Source: Cylindrotheca closterium (Eukaryota > Bacillariophyta > Bacillariophyceae > Bacillariales > Bacillariaceae). Taken from it: DNA of 64,000 nucleotides. Both the position numbers and the translations under genes were made by a program. The notes below the pieces were generated by a model. That model was not told where the DNA came from, searched no databases, and worked only from the letters and a program-made list of their open reading frames with translations. Numbering within the stretch: the stretch's first letter is position 1; each line of letters opens with the position of its first letter. The stretch lies in the NCBI GenBank assembly GCA_933822405.4, contig CAKOGP040001758.1, positions 550,467-614,466 of the forward strand, given 5' to 3'. Of this stretch, positions 1-9,200 are shown in pieces.

Positions 1-42
1 TTCCGATGTTGCCAAAACGACCCGATATCTTGGCGCACTCAC

Positions 43-514
43 CTTGACAAGGTTTTCAACCGTCGAAAAGATGCCACCAATGGGGCCACAAGAGATCCCA
101 GCCAGACTATTTCGATAATCCCATCCAGGCTTGGCACCATACAGTTGTCTCCAAAACGCATATTGCGGAAAGGTTATCGTGGTCAGGATGGAAATGGAGA
201 TGAGAGGTGGCCACAATCCTTTGTAAAGTGCGAGCATCCCTTCCTTTCTCACAACGTTTCGGCCGACTTTGAAAATGGAGGTTTGACTTGTACTTCCAGT
301 CTGCATCCGAGTCTTCACCAAATCAAAGGGGAAGCCAATGACTGTCCCGATTATTCCAGCGCTCAAACCAGCTTTGAAACAAGGGAAAAAATATGAGTTC
401 TCTGAAGATTCATATTGTGGAACTCATTATTCTTATCAACACGTCACTCCAGATGCTTGGTGGAAACTTACCCAAAGCCTCTTCGCGAAGATGAAGACCA
501 TTTTGCGACTTCAT
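43..514 (-). CDS. Mitochondrial carrier family protein, 5' part (gene runs off the window)
   Basis: Rebuilt from two exons: 514..472 and 371..43, joined across a 100-bp GT-AG intron, followed by a second donor (GTGAGT) at 42..37 that leads out of the window. The join gives a start MKSQNGLHLREEALAG and then the carrier signature FPFDLVKTRMQ (the family pattern PxDxxK) in a first transmembrane repeat, then the GLWPPL-type end of that repeat. A second repeat begins (SLAGISCGPIGGIFST) with a degenerate signature around VENLVK. Carriers of this family exchange metabolites across the inner mitochondrial membrane; the substrate cannot be told from one repeat. The missing exons lie below position 1. 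The match to the family is strong; the start ATG is inferred from the splice phase. Confidence 0.82.
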
Positions 515-713
515 CTCTATGCTTTCAAGTTGTGTTTGAAAGAGAGGTGATGATCCAGGTAGCAGCACTTCCTTGCATAGGTTGGTTAGTGATGAGGTAA
601 TGCGCCCTCAACCAAAATGAAGTGTTTGATTCAGGTCGTCCTTCATCATCATCAAATCCTCCGGCATCACATAAAATACACATTTTGCATAACAAAGAAA
701 CGGCAGTCTTGTT

Positions 714-831
714 GGATACGACCATACCAACATGACAGCACCGCTTCCCGTCCGCTCAGCGAAGTTAAGCATGTTCGGGCCTGGTTAGTACTACGGTGGG
801 GGACCACGTTGGAATCCCAGGTGTTGTATTC
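714..831 (+). rRNA. 5S ribosomal RNA
   Basis: The 118-nt stretch has the 5S core features: GAAGTTAAGC in loop B/helix III and GGCCTGGTTAGTAC around loop E. Its ends form a nine-pair helix I (714-722 with 823-831, including G-U pairs). A run of four T at 832-835 is a typical RNA polymerase III stop. The internal A-box-like and C-box-like segments (about 760-800) would be the TFIIIA/TFIIIC promoter. It is a single copy here, between a carrier gene and a ferric reductase gene, not in a tandem array. Ends may be off by one or two bases. Confidence 0.95.
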
Positions 832-1080
832 TTTTGGTGATTTTTGCATAATCTTACAAACCGACTAGAGCCGTCTCTTTTGCAGCCATTCACTGTACAA
901 ATTGTGCCAGCGCGCAACTGATCCTTGTTACTGCAGTGGTAGGCTACTACAAGGAGGTACTGTATTACACTACATATCAAAGACCTCCGTCCTTCGGTCT
1001 GTTCCACCACTAAACAATATCATAGGTATCATGTACTGTTAACCTGAAAACTATAGATTATCACGATTGGCACTACTCCC

Positions 1081-2889
1081 CTAGAGCTCGAAACTTTCCT
1101 CGTGCAAATCAAAGGTGACACGGACGTCATCGCCATCGCTGCAAGAGTACTTCCGGCAAGCATGCTGTATCTCTTCAATCATCGGTCCACAGCAAACCAC
1201 CGAAACTCGAGAATATCCCAATCGAAAGGCATCCTTTCGAGTTTGCTCAAAGATTTGGTCCCATTGTGGTCTTTTGCCATGAAACACAGTCGCAGTTGGA
1301 GTTTTTTCCGAGGGTGGTGAATCAGCCGGTACGGATGTCAAATACAGGTCTGTCTCGACCAATCGCCCGCTTCTGCCATTGTTCAAGTTTCTTTTGCTTC
1401 TCTGGTTCTCTTCATCCTTGACGCTTTGTGTGCTTTCTAGGAGCTGTGATGGGGCAAACTTCGAATTTGGCTTGCTGATAGCAACTGTGCTTGCAGAATG
1501 GTTGTGCCACAAAGCATCTGGCAACGCATCTTTGACGAGCTCCCATTCGCGAACAGACCACACAAAGCGAAGCTTGGCGACCTTGTCCTTTGTTAGCAGC
1601 CACTTTGCGATGCTGAGACAAGTGGAACCGCCGACTCCACCGCCAATGCACAAGACTACATGCTTCCGCTCTGGTGCATACAGGTCAATTCCCATGGATC
1701 CGTACGGACCTTCCACAAACAATCGCACATCTTTTGTAGCGTCAGGACTTCCCGAGGAAACGTCCCTACTGCTTGTCTTATTGGATGACGACAGTATGGA
1801 ATATTCGAGCAGGCGATTAGTCCATGGACCTGACGCGCGAACGTAGGCTACCACTTCATCCTCATCCACTTCAGGAGCGGAGGCGATTGACAATGGATGA
1901 AAGACAAGCTTATCCGCGAATGGGAGCCCAATCTTGACAAACTGCCCAGGTTGATAAAAGAAGGAACTTGTCTTTGGCCAAGAGAGGCGGACAATTCCAG
2001 TTTCACTAAGTTGCTTGACGGTTCCCTTGTGGGGATACCTCCAGCCTGCCTTGTAGGCATATCGATATAAGACATCCGCAGCCCATGCAATGACCAACGG
2101 CACCGAGACTCCAAAGTGAATTATCCCCATTACAAGAAGTGCCACACTGAACAGGATATGGGATAACAGCCAAAAGTAGTATGTTTTGCGACGTAGGATG
2201 GCAAACATACTGGTGACAGTCAAGAGCGCCATGGCTAGAGTCAGATAGGTTCCCGACCAGTTGTCCGACCCAGTGATGAACCATTCCACCACACTGCTCA
2301 ATGTCATTGGCTCACCTGCATTCGCAGCAGCTGCAATATCGGGGGCCGCATCGCCGGAATCCCCATCGAGATCGAATCGATTCGCATAGGCCATCCATCC
2401 ATGCAAGGTTGCCACTGCTACAGCGATAATGGATGCAATCTTGTGAAAGGGAATCATGCGATCAAAGCTGAGTCCGAACAAGTAAATTGCCACGGAAGCA
2501 ATTTGTTTTTGTCCCAGACCAAAGGCTACCAAAAGTGAGACTTGGGCAAGACCTCCAGAACCTTCCACAACATCCTCGCCACCACTCTCCATGACCAAGG
2601 AGTAATACAAAGCAACAGGTAGTTGGAGCAAGATGATGGTATAAAGTAACGCTTGTCCAATAGTTGTGCTTGGAAGCCTTGCTCCCAAACAGGCCGGAAA
2701 CACGGGCAGTCGCAAGCATGCAGAAAGATGGGACCATCTCATTCGGTTGTGAGCCCACCAAATGGGAAACCACCATTCGGATTGTTGGGAGGAGTATGGT
2801 AGTAGTGAGGACGTTAATGATGATGATGCTTCCTGTTCTTTTTCCGCTTTCAAGTCGATGTCGTGGAGTTTCTCATTGCTTGACATCAT
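1081..2889 (-). CDS. Ferric reductase / NADPH-oxidase-type transmembrane flavocytochrome
   Basis: Start chosen at the first of two adjacent ATGs (MMSSNEK), giving 602 aa; the frame stays open upstream but holds no other ATG. Several membrane helices span about residues 75-280. Two pairs of histidines spaced HX13H (H149/H163 and H244/H258) are the family's ligands for two haems. The cytosolic half has the FAD motif HPLSIAS (from H331), an NADPH-binding glycine stretch GGGVGG and the terminal CCGPM motif. Members move electrons from NADPH through FAD and haem across a membrane to Fe(III), Cu(II) or oxygen. No EF-hands are visible, so an iron-uptake (FRE-type) role is more likely than a Ca-regulated oxidase. 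It is transcribed divergently from the ubiquitin-like repeat gene. Confidence 0.9.
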   Translation of the reverse strand: MMSSNEKLHDIDLKAEKEQEASSSLTSSLLPYSSQQSEWWFPIWWAHNRMRWSHLSACLRLPVFPACLGARLPSTTIGQALLYTIILLQLPVALYYSLVMESGGEDVVEGSGGLAQVSLLVAFGLGQKQIASVAIYLFGLSFDRMIPFHKIASIIAVAVATLHGWMAYANRFDLDGDSGDAAPDIAAAANAGEPMTLSSVVEWFITGSDNWSGTYLTLAMALLTVTSMFAILRRKTYYFWLLSHILFSVALLVMGIIHFGVSVPLVIAWAADVLYRYAYKAGWRYPHKGTVKQLSETGIVRLSWPKTSSFFYQPGQFVKIGLPFADKLVFHPLSIASAPEVDEDEVVAYVRASGPWTNRLLEYSILSSSNKTSSRDVSSGSPDATKDVRLFVEGPYGSMGIDLYAPERKHVVLCIGGGVGGSTCLSIAKWLLTKDKVAKLRFVWSVREWELVKDALPDALWHNHSASTVAISKPNSKFAPSQLLESTQSVKDEENQRSKRNLNNGRSGRLVETDLYLTSVPADSPPSEKTPTATVFHGKRPQWDQIFEQTRKDAFRLGYSRVSVVCCGPMIEEIQHACRKYSCSDGDDVRVTFDLHEESFEL

Positions 2890-3341
2890 TACTTGGTAAA
2901 AAAATTGTAGTAATATTATTGTTTTGACAAGAAAGCTTTTGTGATTGATGGATTTTATGGACCAATCATCATCCAATTGGTGCTTTGGTCGATCGTGCCT
3001 AAATCGGCACCGCTACTTTTGTTGATCGCAATATTCCATTCGTTCACATCATATATATGTTGCACGGCTTTCACTGGACATGGAAGTAGATGGGACTCCC
3101 ATCACTTCCAATTGAAATTGGAAAAGCGAATCCGTATCCATTATTGTGATCAAAGCGTGACAGGTGAAGGACATCCAAACTGGCATAGGAACCCGGAGTC
3201 TTGGGTCTTTTGGCAAGTATTCGGCGAGGTGATTTTAGGTGAATTGTGATACGACAATAACAGTGACAAGTAACAAACATACACTTTGACAAAAAATCAC
3301 CTTTCCAATAAGCACAATACACTGAAGAGTCTTACACTATA
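2890..3341. other. Divergent intergenic region
   Basis: About 450 bp between the ferric reductase (leftward) and the first ubiquitin-like repeat gene (rightward), so it should hold both promoters. An AT-rich ATATATAT stretch near 3049-3058 is the only TATA-like feature. No RNA gene or repeat is evident. Confidence 0.5.
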
Positions 3342-5894
3342 ATGATACGGATACAAGTCTTTGATCCTCGAGGAAAGAAGGTGGAAGTGGATGTGGACCC
3401 GAACTCTTCCATCAAGGATGTGATGGCACAGGTCGAGACCGAAACGGGTCTCGAAAAAGAGACCCAACGATTTACGATACATGGCGACCGAAATGTGTTC
3501 TTGGAACCCATGAAGATCTACATTCGGGATAGCAAGGGAAGTAAATTCCTTATTGACAATGTTGAACCTCTGGATAGCATCGATGATATCAAGAAAAGAC
3601 TGGAGGCTCAAGAAAACATTCCTGCAGATGATCAATACCTCTTGTTTGGCGAAACCCCACTCAACGACGGGACAAAAAAACTTTTCGACTACGGGATTAA
3701 GCATAGAGCATGGCTCGATCTGGAGCCAATGAAGATCAATATTAAGACTACCAAGGGTGAAGTCTTTGAGTTGGTTGTCGATCCAAATGACACAGTCGCG
3801 GATGTCAAGAAGCAAATTAATGAGACCAAGAAGATTCCACTTGATGAAATCATACTGACATTCAATGGAGAAAGCATCAAAGATGAATCCAAACTTTCCG
3901 AATGCGGAGTTCGGCATAGAGATACCTTGAATCTCGAGAAAATCAAAATACATGTCAAGAATGGCACCAACAGGGGAAAAGGCAAGGTGCATACCTTTGA
4001 ATTCGAGCCGACCGACAAAGTCGAGGCCATCAAGAAGATCATTGCTAGCAGCAGTAAAATTGGGATTCCGGTACAAGAGCAACTTCTATTCTTTCAAGGC
4101 GAGATGCTAGTGGAGCCTGGCAAGACATTAAGAGAATGCAATCTCAAGCATGAGTCGACGGTCGATCTGGAACAGATGAAAATCAAAGTCAGCACGTTCA
4201 ATGGCGACAAGTTCAAGATGGACGTCGAACAAACCGATACTATTGAGGATATCAAGGAGAAAATTATGGAAAAGAAGGGCATTCCTATGAAAGATCAAAT
4301 CTTGCTGTTCAATGGTAAAAAACTCCCACTAAAAGGGGATGTTGAGTCCCCCACTGGCGAGCAACTGAAGGATATCGATATGACACTGTTCGACTGTGGC
4401 ATTCATCATCTCGATAAACTAGTGGTAGAGGAGCACATGAAGGTACTTGTACAGGATGATACCAAGGAGGGAGGTGGTAAGGTATACACATTGTATACCG
4501 AAGAGACATACCCAATCAGTCGGGTCATGGATATGATTGCCGACGAAGTTGGCATGCCCAAGGAAAAACAACTCTTATCCTATGAAGAACGATTTATCAT
4601 CGAAAAGGATGTGGCTACCACGTTGAAGGATTATGGTATCAAACACAAGACAACTATTCACTTGGTGCCGATGATCGTCAATATCAAAACATTCCAAGGC
4701 GACACCTTCCCCTTGGCAGTTGAGCCAACGGATACGGTACAGAGCATCAAGGATCGAATCACGGAAATGAAGGAAATTCCATTGAAAGATCAAATCATAC
4801 TGTTCAATGACGAGCGTCTTAATGATCCAAACAAGTCGCTAGCGGATTGTGGAATCCAACACTTGGACACAATGACAGTCGAAGAACACATGAAGGTGTT
4901 CGTTCAGGATGACACCAAGAATGGAGGCGGCAAGGTATACACCTTTTACACTGAAGAGACATTCAGCATCAGCAAAATCACGGATATGATTGCGGAAGAA
5001 GTGGGAATTCCTCAGAAGAAGCAGTTATTGTCGTATGCCGACTCGTTGATCTTTGACAAAGACTTGGGCACCACTCTCAAGGACTATGGTATCAAGCACA
5101 AATCAACAATATTCTTGGTCCAAATGATGATTAATGTCAAGACCTTCCAGGGCGACGCCTTTATGATGACTGTCGACCCAAGCGACAAGTGTCGACGAAT
5201 CAAAACAAAGGTGAAGGATGTGAAAGACATTCCTTTGAACGACCAAATTTTGATATTCAATGACCAACGTGTCAGTGACATGGATTCGATGAAAGACTGT
5301 GGAATCAAGCATGGTGACACTGTCTTTATCAACCAAGCAATGAAGGTGAATATCCAAGATGATACGAGAGGAGCAAATGAAAAGGTGTATACCTTTTACA
5401 TGGAGGAGAACGACACTATCCATATGGTTGCCATGTTGATCCAAAATAAGATCGGGATTGAGAAAGATAAGCAACGCATGACATTCAAGGACGAGAAGCT
5501 TGAGGAAGAAGACAAGTCCCTGAAAGATTGCGGTATCAAGCACGACGATACGATTCATGTCAAGAAATCATATATTCCAGTCGACTGGAAGAAGACTGTT
5601 GAAGAGAAGTATGGAAAGGTCAAGGTGACAACCTACAATGTCGACTACACGCTAGACAAAGGTGTCATTGCGGGTATAAAGGGCGAAAAAGAGGTGACCA
5701 TTGACGTCACAGGACGAAGGAGAAGTGAGATGGCGGACCAGCAAAAGGAATTCATGGCGGAGAGAGCAAAGAGTCCGAAGAAGAGCCCGAAGAAGGGAAG
5801 GAGGTCTATGAAGGAATTCTTGGACGACGTAGCAGTGAGTAAAGAGAAACTAGCAGAGTTGGAAAAAGCAGATTTGGAAAAAGAAGACAAGTAG
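3342..5894 (+). CDS. Tandem ubiquitin-like repeat protein, 10 units (850 aa)
   Basis: Almost the whole protein is a string of about ten ubiquitin-like units of 70-80 residues, each showing the beta-grasp rhythm MKIxIKTxxGD..F, VxPxDTVxxIKxxI, GIPLxDQILxF, LxDCGIKH. Unit 1 lacks its last third. From unit 5 two types alternate: type A (MxIxIKTFQGDxF) and type B (MKVxVQDDTKNGGGKxYxF). Units end in EEH, HLVQ or similar, never Gly-Gly, so this is not a polyubiquitin precursor and cannot be cleaved in the usual way. After unit 10 comes a conserved segment (SYIPVDWKKTVEEKYG onward) and a basic Ser-Pro-Lys tail of about 60 residues. No signal peptide or membrane segment. It has a larger paralogue 346 bp downstream. 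The molecular role is unknown; a scaffold or binding array is an inference. Confidence 0.88.
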   Translation: MIRIQVFDPRGKKVEVDVDPNSSIKDVMAQVETETGLEKETQRFTIHGDRNVFLEPMKIYIRDSKGSKFLIDNVEPLDSIDDIKKRLEAQENIPADDQYLLFGETPLNDGTKKLFDYGIKHRAWLDLEPMKINIKTTKGEVFELVVDPNDTVADVKKQINETKKIPLDEIILTFNGESIKDESKLSECGVRHRDTLNLEKIKIHVKNGTNRGKGKVHTFEFEPTDKVEAIKKIIASSSKIGIPVQEQLLFFQGEMLVEPGKTLRECNLKHESTVDLEQMKIKVSTFNGDKFKMDVEQTDTIEDIKEKIMEKKGIPMKDQILLFNGKKLPLKGDVESPTGEQLKDIDMTLFDCGIHHLDKLVVEEHMKVLVQDDTKEGGGKVYTLYTEETYPISRVMDMIADEVGMPKEKQLLSYEERFIIEKDVATTLKDYGIKHKTTIHLVPMIVNIKTFQGDTFPLAVEPTDTVQSIKDRITEMKEIPLKDQIILFNDERLNDPNKSLADCGIQHLDTMTVEEHMKVFVQDDTKNGGGKVYTFYTEETFSISKITDMIAEEVGIPQKKQLLSYADSLIFDKDLGTTLKDYGIKHKSTIFLVQMMINVKTFQGDAFMMTVDPSDKCRRIKTKVKDVKDIPLNDQILIFNDQRVSDMDSMKDCGIKHGDTVFINQAMKVNIQDDTRGANEKVYTFYMEENDTIHMVAMLIQNKIGIEKDKQRMTFKDEKLEEEDKSLKDCGIKHDDTIHVKKSYIPVDWKKTVEEKYGKVKVTTYNVDYTLDKGVIAGIKGEKEVTIDVTGRRRSEMADQQKEFMAERAKSPKKSPKKGRRSMKEFLDDVAVSKEKLAELEKADLEKEDK

Positions 5895-6240
5895 GAACCC
5901 AGTGACAGAACTGGTAGAAGGGGAAAGCATGAAGTCAGCGAAAAAGTAAAAACGAAGAAGAATAGTGAAAAATATAAGAATGTAAAAAAGTACAAAATCG
6001 AAAAAATATAGTTGGTTACACCGGTAGAAGCTACAGTAATAAAGTGGTACGTATCCCTATTCCCCATACCGGTACGGTATTGTCGATCACTCGCGGAATC
6101 ATAGTTTGACCACTTCGACCAAAGTCTGGTGACTATGAATGTCCAAACCAAGACTGACAAAAACTATGTATTAAAAACCTCTATTACAAAAACAAACACG
6201 CCAACGCATCATAGTAGGTCTCACCACTACGAGGACCACT
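5895..6240. other. Spacer between the two ubiquitin-like repeat genes
   Basis: 346 bp, AT-rich in its first half (likely 3' UTR of the upstream gene), with a GTAC-centred palindromic stretch (ACCGGTACGGTA) near 6068. It should contain the promoter of the second gene. No gene is seen. Confidence 0.5.
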
Positions 6241-9200
6241 ATGAGGATACAAGTATTTACTCCCAAGGGCGAGAAAGTAGTAGTAGAGGTTGATCCAAAT
6301 GACACAATCAGTGATGTCCAAGCCAAGGTGGAAGCTGAAGCAGGTCTCGACAGAGACACCCAACGGTTTACGATACATGGCGAGCGAAATGTGTTCCAGG
6401 AGCCCATGAATATATACGTCCGCGACACCACGGGGCGAAAATTCCTAGTTGATAACGTGCAACCTTTGGATAGCGTCGGTGACATAAAGAAAAGGATAGA
6501 ATATCAAGAAGCCATACCAGCAAAGGATCAGTACATGTTGTTTGGGCAAACGGCTCTGAATGACAATTCGCAGACCCTTTTCGATTATGGAATCAAGCAC
6601 AAGTCAATTATCGACCTTGAGCCCATGACCATATTCATCAAGACAATCAAGGGCGATATATTTGAGCTGATGGTCGAACCAAAGGACACAGTTGCTGATA
6701 TCAAAAGGCAAATATTTGAACAAAAGGCCGTTCCGTTGGATGAGATCATCCTTACTGCCGATGGCGAGTCTCTCACTAACAACTCCAAGCTTTCTGACTG
6801 TGGAATTAAACATCGCGATACTCTGGTTTTGAACCCACTTACAATACTCGTTAAGGATGGTACCAACAAAGGCCAAGGAAAAATGTATACCTTTGTATAC
6901 GAAGCAACCGACGCAATTGAGGACATCAAGAATACAATTGTGGATGTTATTGGGATTCCAATGCACGAACAGCTGTTATCGTTTGAAGGAGAAATGCTGA
7001 TTAAAAACGGCAGGACTTTGAGGGAGTGTGGTTTGAAGCATCAATCGATGCTGGATCTTGAACAGATGAAGATCCGAATCAAGACATTCCAAGGCGACAA
7101 ATTCAAGCTGGACGTTGAACAAACGGATACTGTACAAAGCATCAAAGAGAGAGTTATGGAAAAGAAGGGAATCCCATTGAAAGATCAAATCTTGATGTTT
7201 TTTGAGGATCGCCTCGATGATACGGACAAGACACTTGTAGATTGTGGAATTCAGCACAATGACAAACTGGAAGTCGAAGAACATATGAAGGTCATCGTCC
7301 AAGATGATACTAATAATGGAGGCGGTAAGACGTACGTATTCTATACCGAAGAAACTTATCCCATGAGCAAGATTTCGGCAATGATTGCAGACGAAGTTGG
7401 CATTCCCGAGGGCGACCAACTGCTCTCATATAGCGAGTCAATGATCAATGAGGATTCCATGAATACAACGTTAAAGGATTATGGAATCAAGCACAAATCT
7501 ACTATCCATTTGGTCCAAATGATGATCAATATCCAAACATTCCAAGGTGACACGTTCGATTTGCCAGTTGAACCAACTGATTCATTGCAAAGCATTAAGG
7601 ACAGAATATTAGAAATGAAAGGCATTCCATTGGTCGACCAAATCCCATTATTCAATAACAAGCGCCTCGGTGATATGGACCAGACTCTTCTGGACTGCGG
7701 CATCTATCATCTCGACGGAATTGTGGTCGAAGAACATATGAAGGTTATTGTCCAAGATGACACCAAGAATGGAGGCGGCAAGACTTATGTATTGTACACA
7801 GAGGAAACTTATCCCATCAGCAAGATATCCGAGATGATAGTAGAAGAAGTAGGAATTTCTAGGGATGATCAAATCCTCTCTTACCAGCAGTCATTACTCG
7901 ATGACCAGGACATGGGAACCACCTTAAAGAATTATGGTATCAAGCACAAGTCGACTATTCACTTAGTCCAGATGATTGTCCACGTCACAACATTCCAAGG
8001 AGACGAATTCGATTTGTCGGTTGAACTAACAGATACGCTGCAAAGCATCAAGGACCGAGTATTGGAAATGAAGGGCATTCCAATGAAAGATCAAATTCTT
8101 TGGTACGACGATAAGCGTCAGGATGATACAAAGCCCACACTTTTGGATTGCGGGGTTGCACATCTGGATAAATTCGTCATCGAAGAGCATATGAAGGTGT
8201 TCGTGAAGGATGATACGAGAAACGGTGGTGGTGAAGTTTATACATTCTATACAGAAGAGACTGATCCTATCGACAAAATTGCGCAAATGATTGTCGATGA
8301 ATTGGGCATTCCGAAGGAGACGCAGCTGCTTTCGTTCAAGGATTCTTTGATCGAGGATAAGGATATGGGTATGTCATTGAAGGAATATGGTATCGAACAC
8401 AAGTCAAAAATCCATGCGCTTCAGATGAAAATCAAAGTCAACACTTTTCAAGGTGACAAATTCAAGATGGACGTGGAACGAACAGATACACTGCAAAGCA
8501 TCAAGGAGAGAATTATGGAGAAGAAGGAAATTCCATTGAAAGACCAACTCGTTTTCTTCAACGGAGACCGTCTTGATGATACAAGCCTGACTCTTGTAGA
8601 CTGTGGTATCGAACACAATGACAAACTTGTCATCGAGGAGCATATGAAGATTATTGTCCAGGATGACACCAAGAATGGAGGTGGCAAGACTTACCTGTTC
8701 TACACGGAAGAAACTTTTCCCATTAGCAAGATTGCGGAGATGATAGTCGGTGAAGTGGGCATTCCGAGAGACGATCAAATCTTATCGTACGAGGACTCTT
8801 TGATCTTTGAGAAAGACATGGATTCAACACTGAAGAATTACGGCATCAAACACAAGTCGACTATTCGCTTGGTGCAGATGATTGTCAGCATCAAAACATT
8901 TCAAGGCGACACATTTGATTTGTCAGTCGAACCGACCGATAGTCTACAGAGCATCAAGGACCGAGTATTGGAAATGAAGGGCATTCCATTGAAAGACCAA
9001 CTTTTATGGTTCAATGGCAACCGCCTCGATGACACAGACAGGACGCTTTTGGACTGTGGGATTGAACATTTAGACAAGTTGGTAATAGAGGAACATATGA
9101 AGGTTCTTGTCAAAAATGATACCAAGAATGGAGGCGGCAAGGTCTACACCTTTTACACCGAAGAGACTTATCCAATCAGCAAGATTACAAAAATGATAGC

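Noticed and set aside
918..1005. Possible U4-like small nuclear RNA after the 5S gene (GCAGTGG, GGAGG words)
   Set aside because: Only short words match; the stem-loops and the Sm site of U4 are not found in order.
1081..2976. Start of the ferric reductase at the longer open frame
   Set aside because: The upstream end begins with TTG and has no ATG; the adjacent ATGs at 2889 and 2886 are more plausible.
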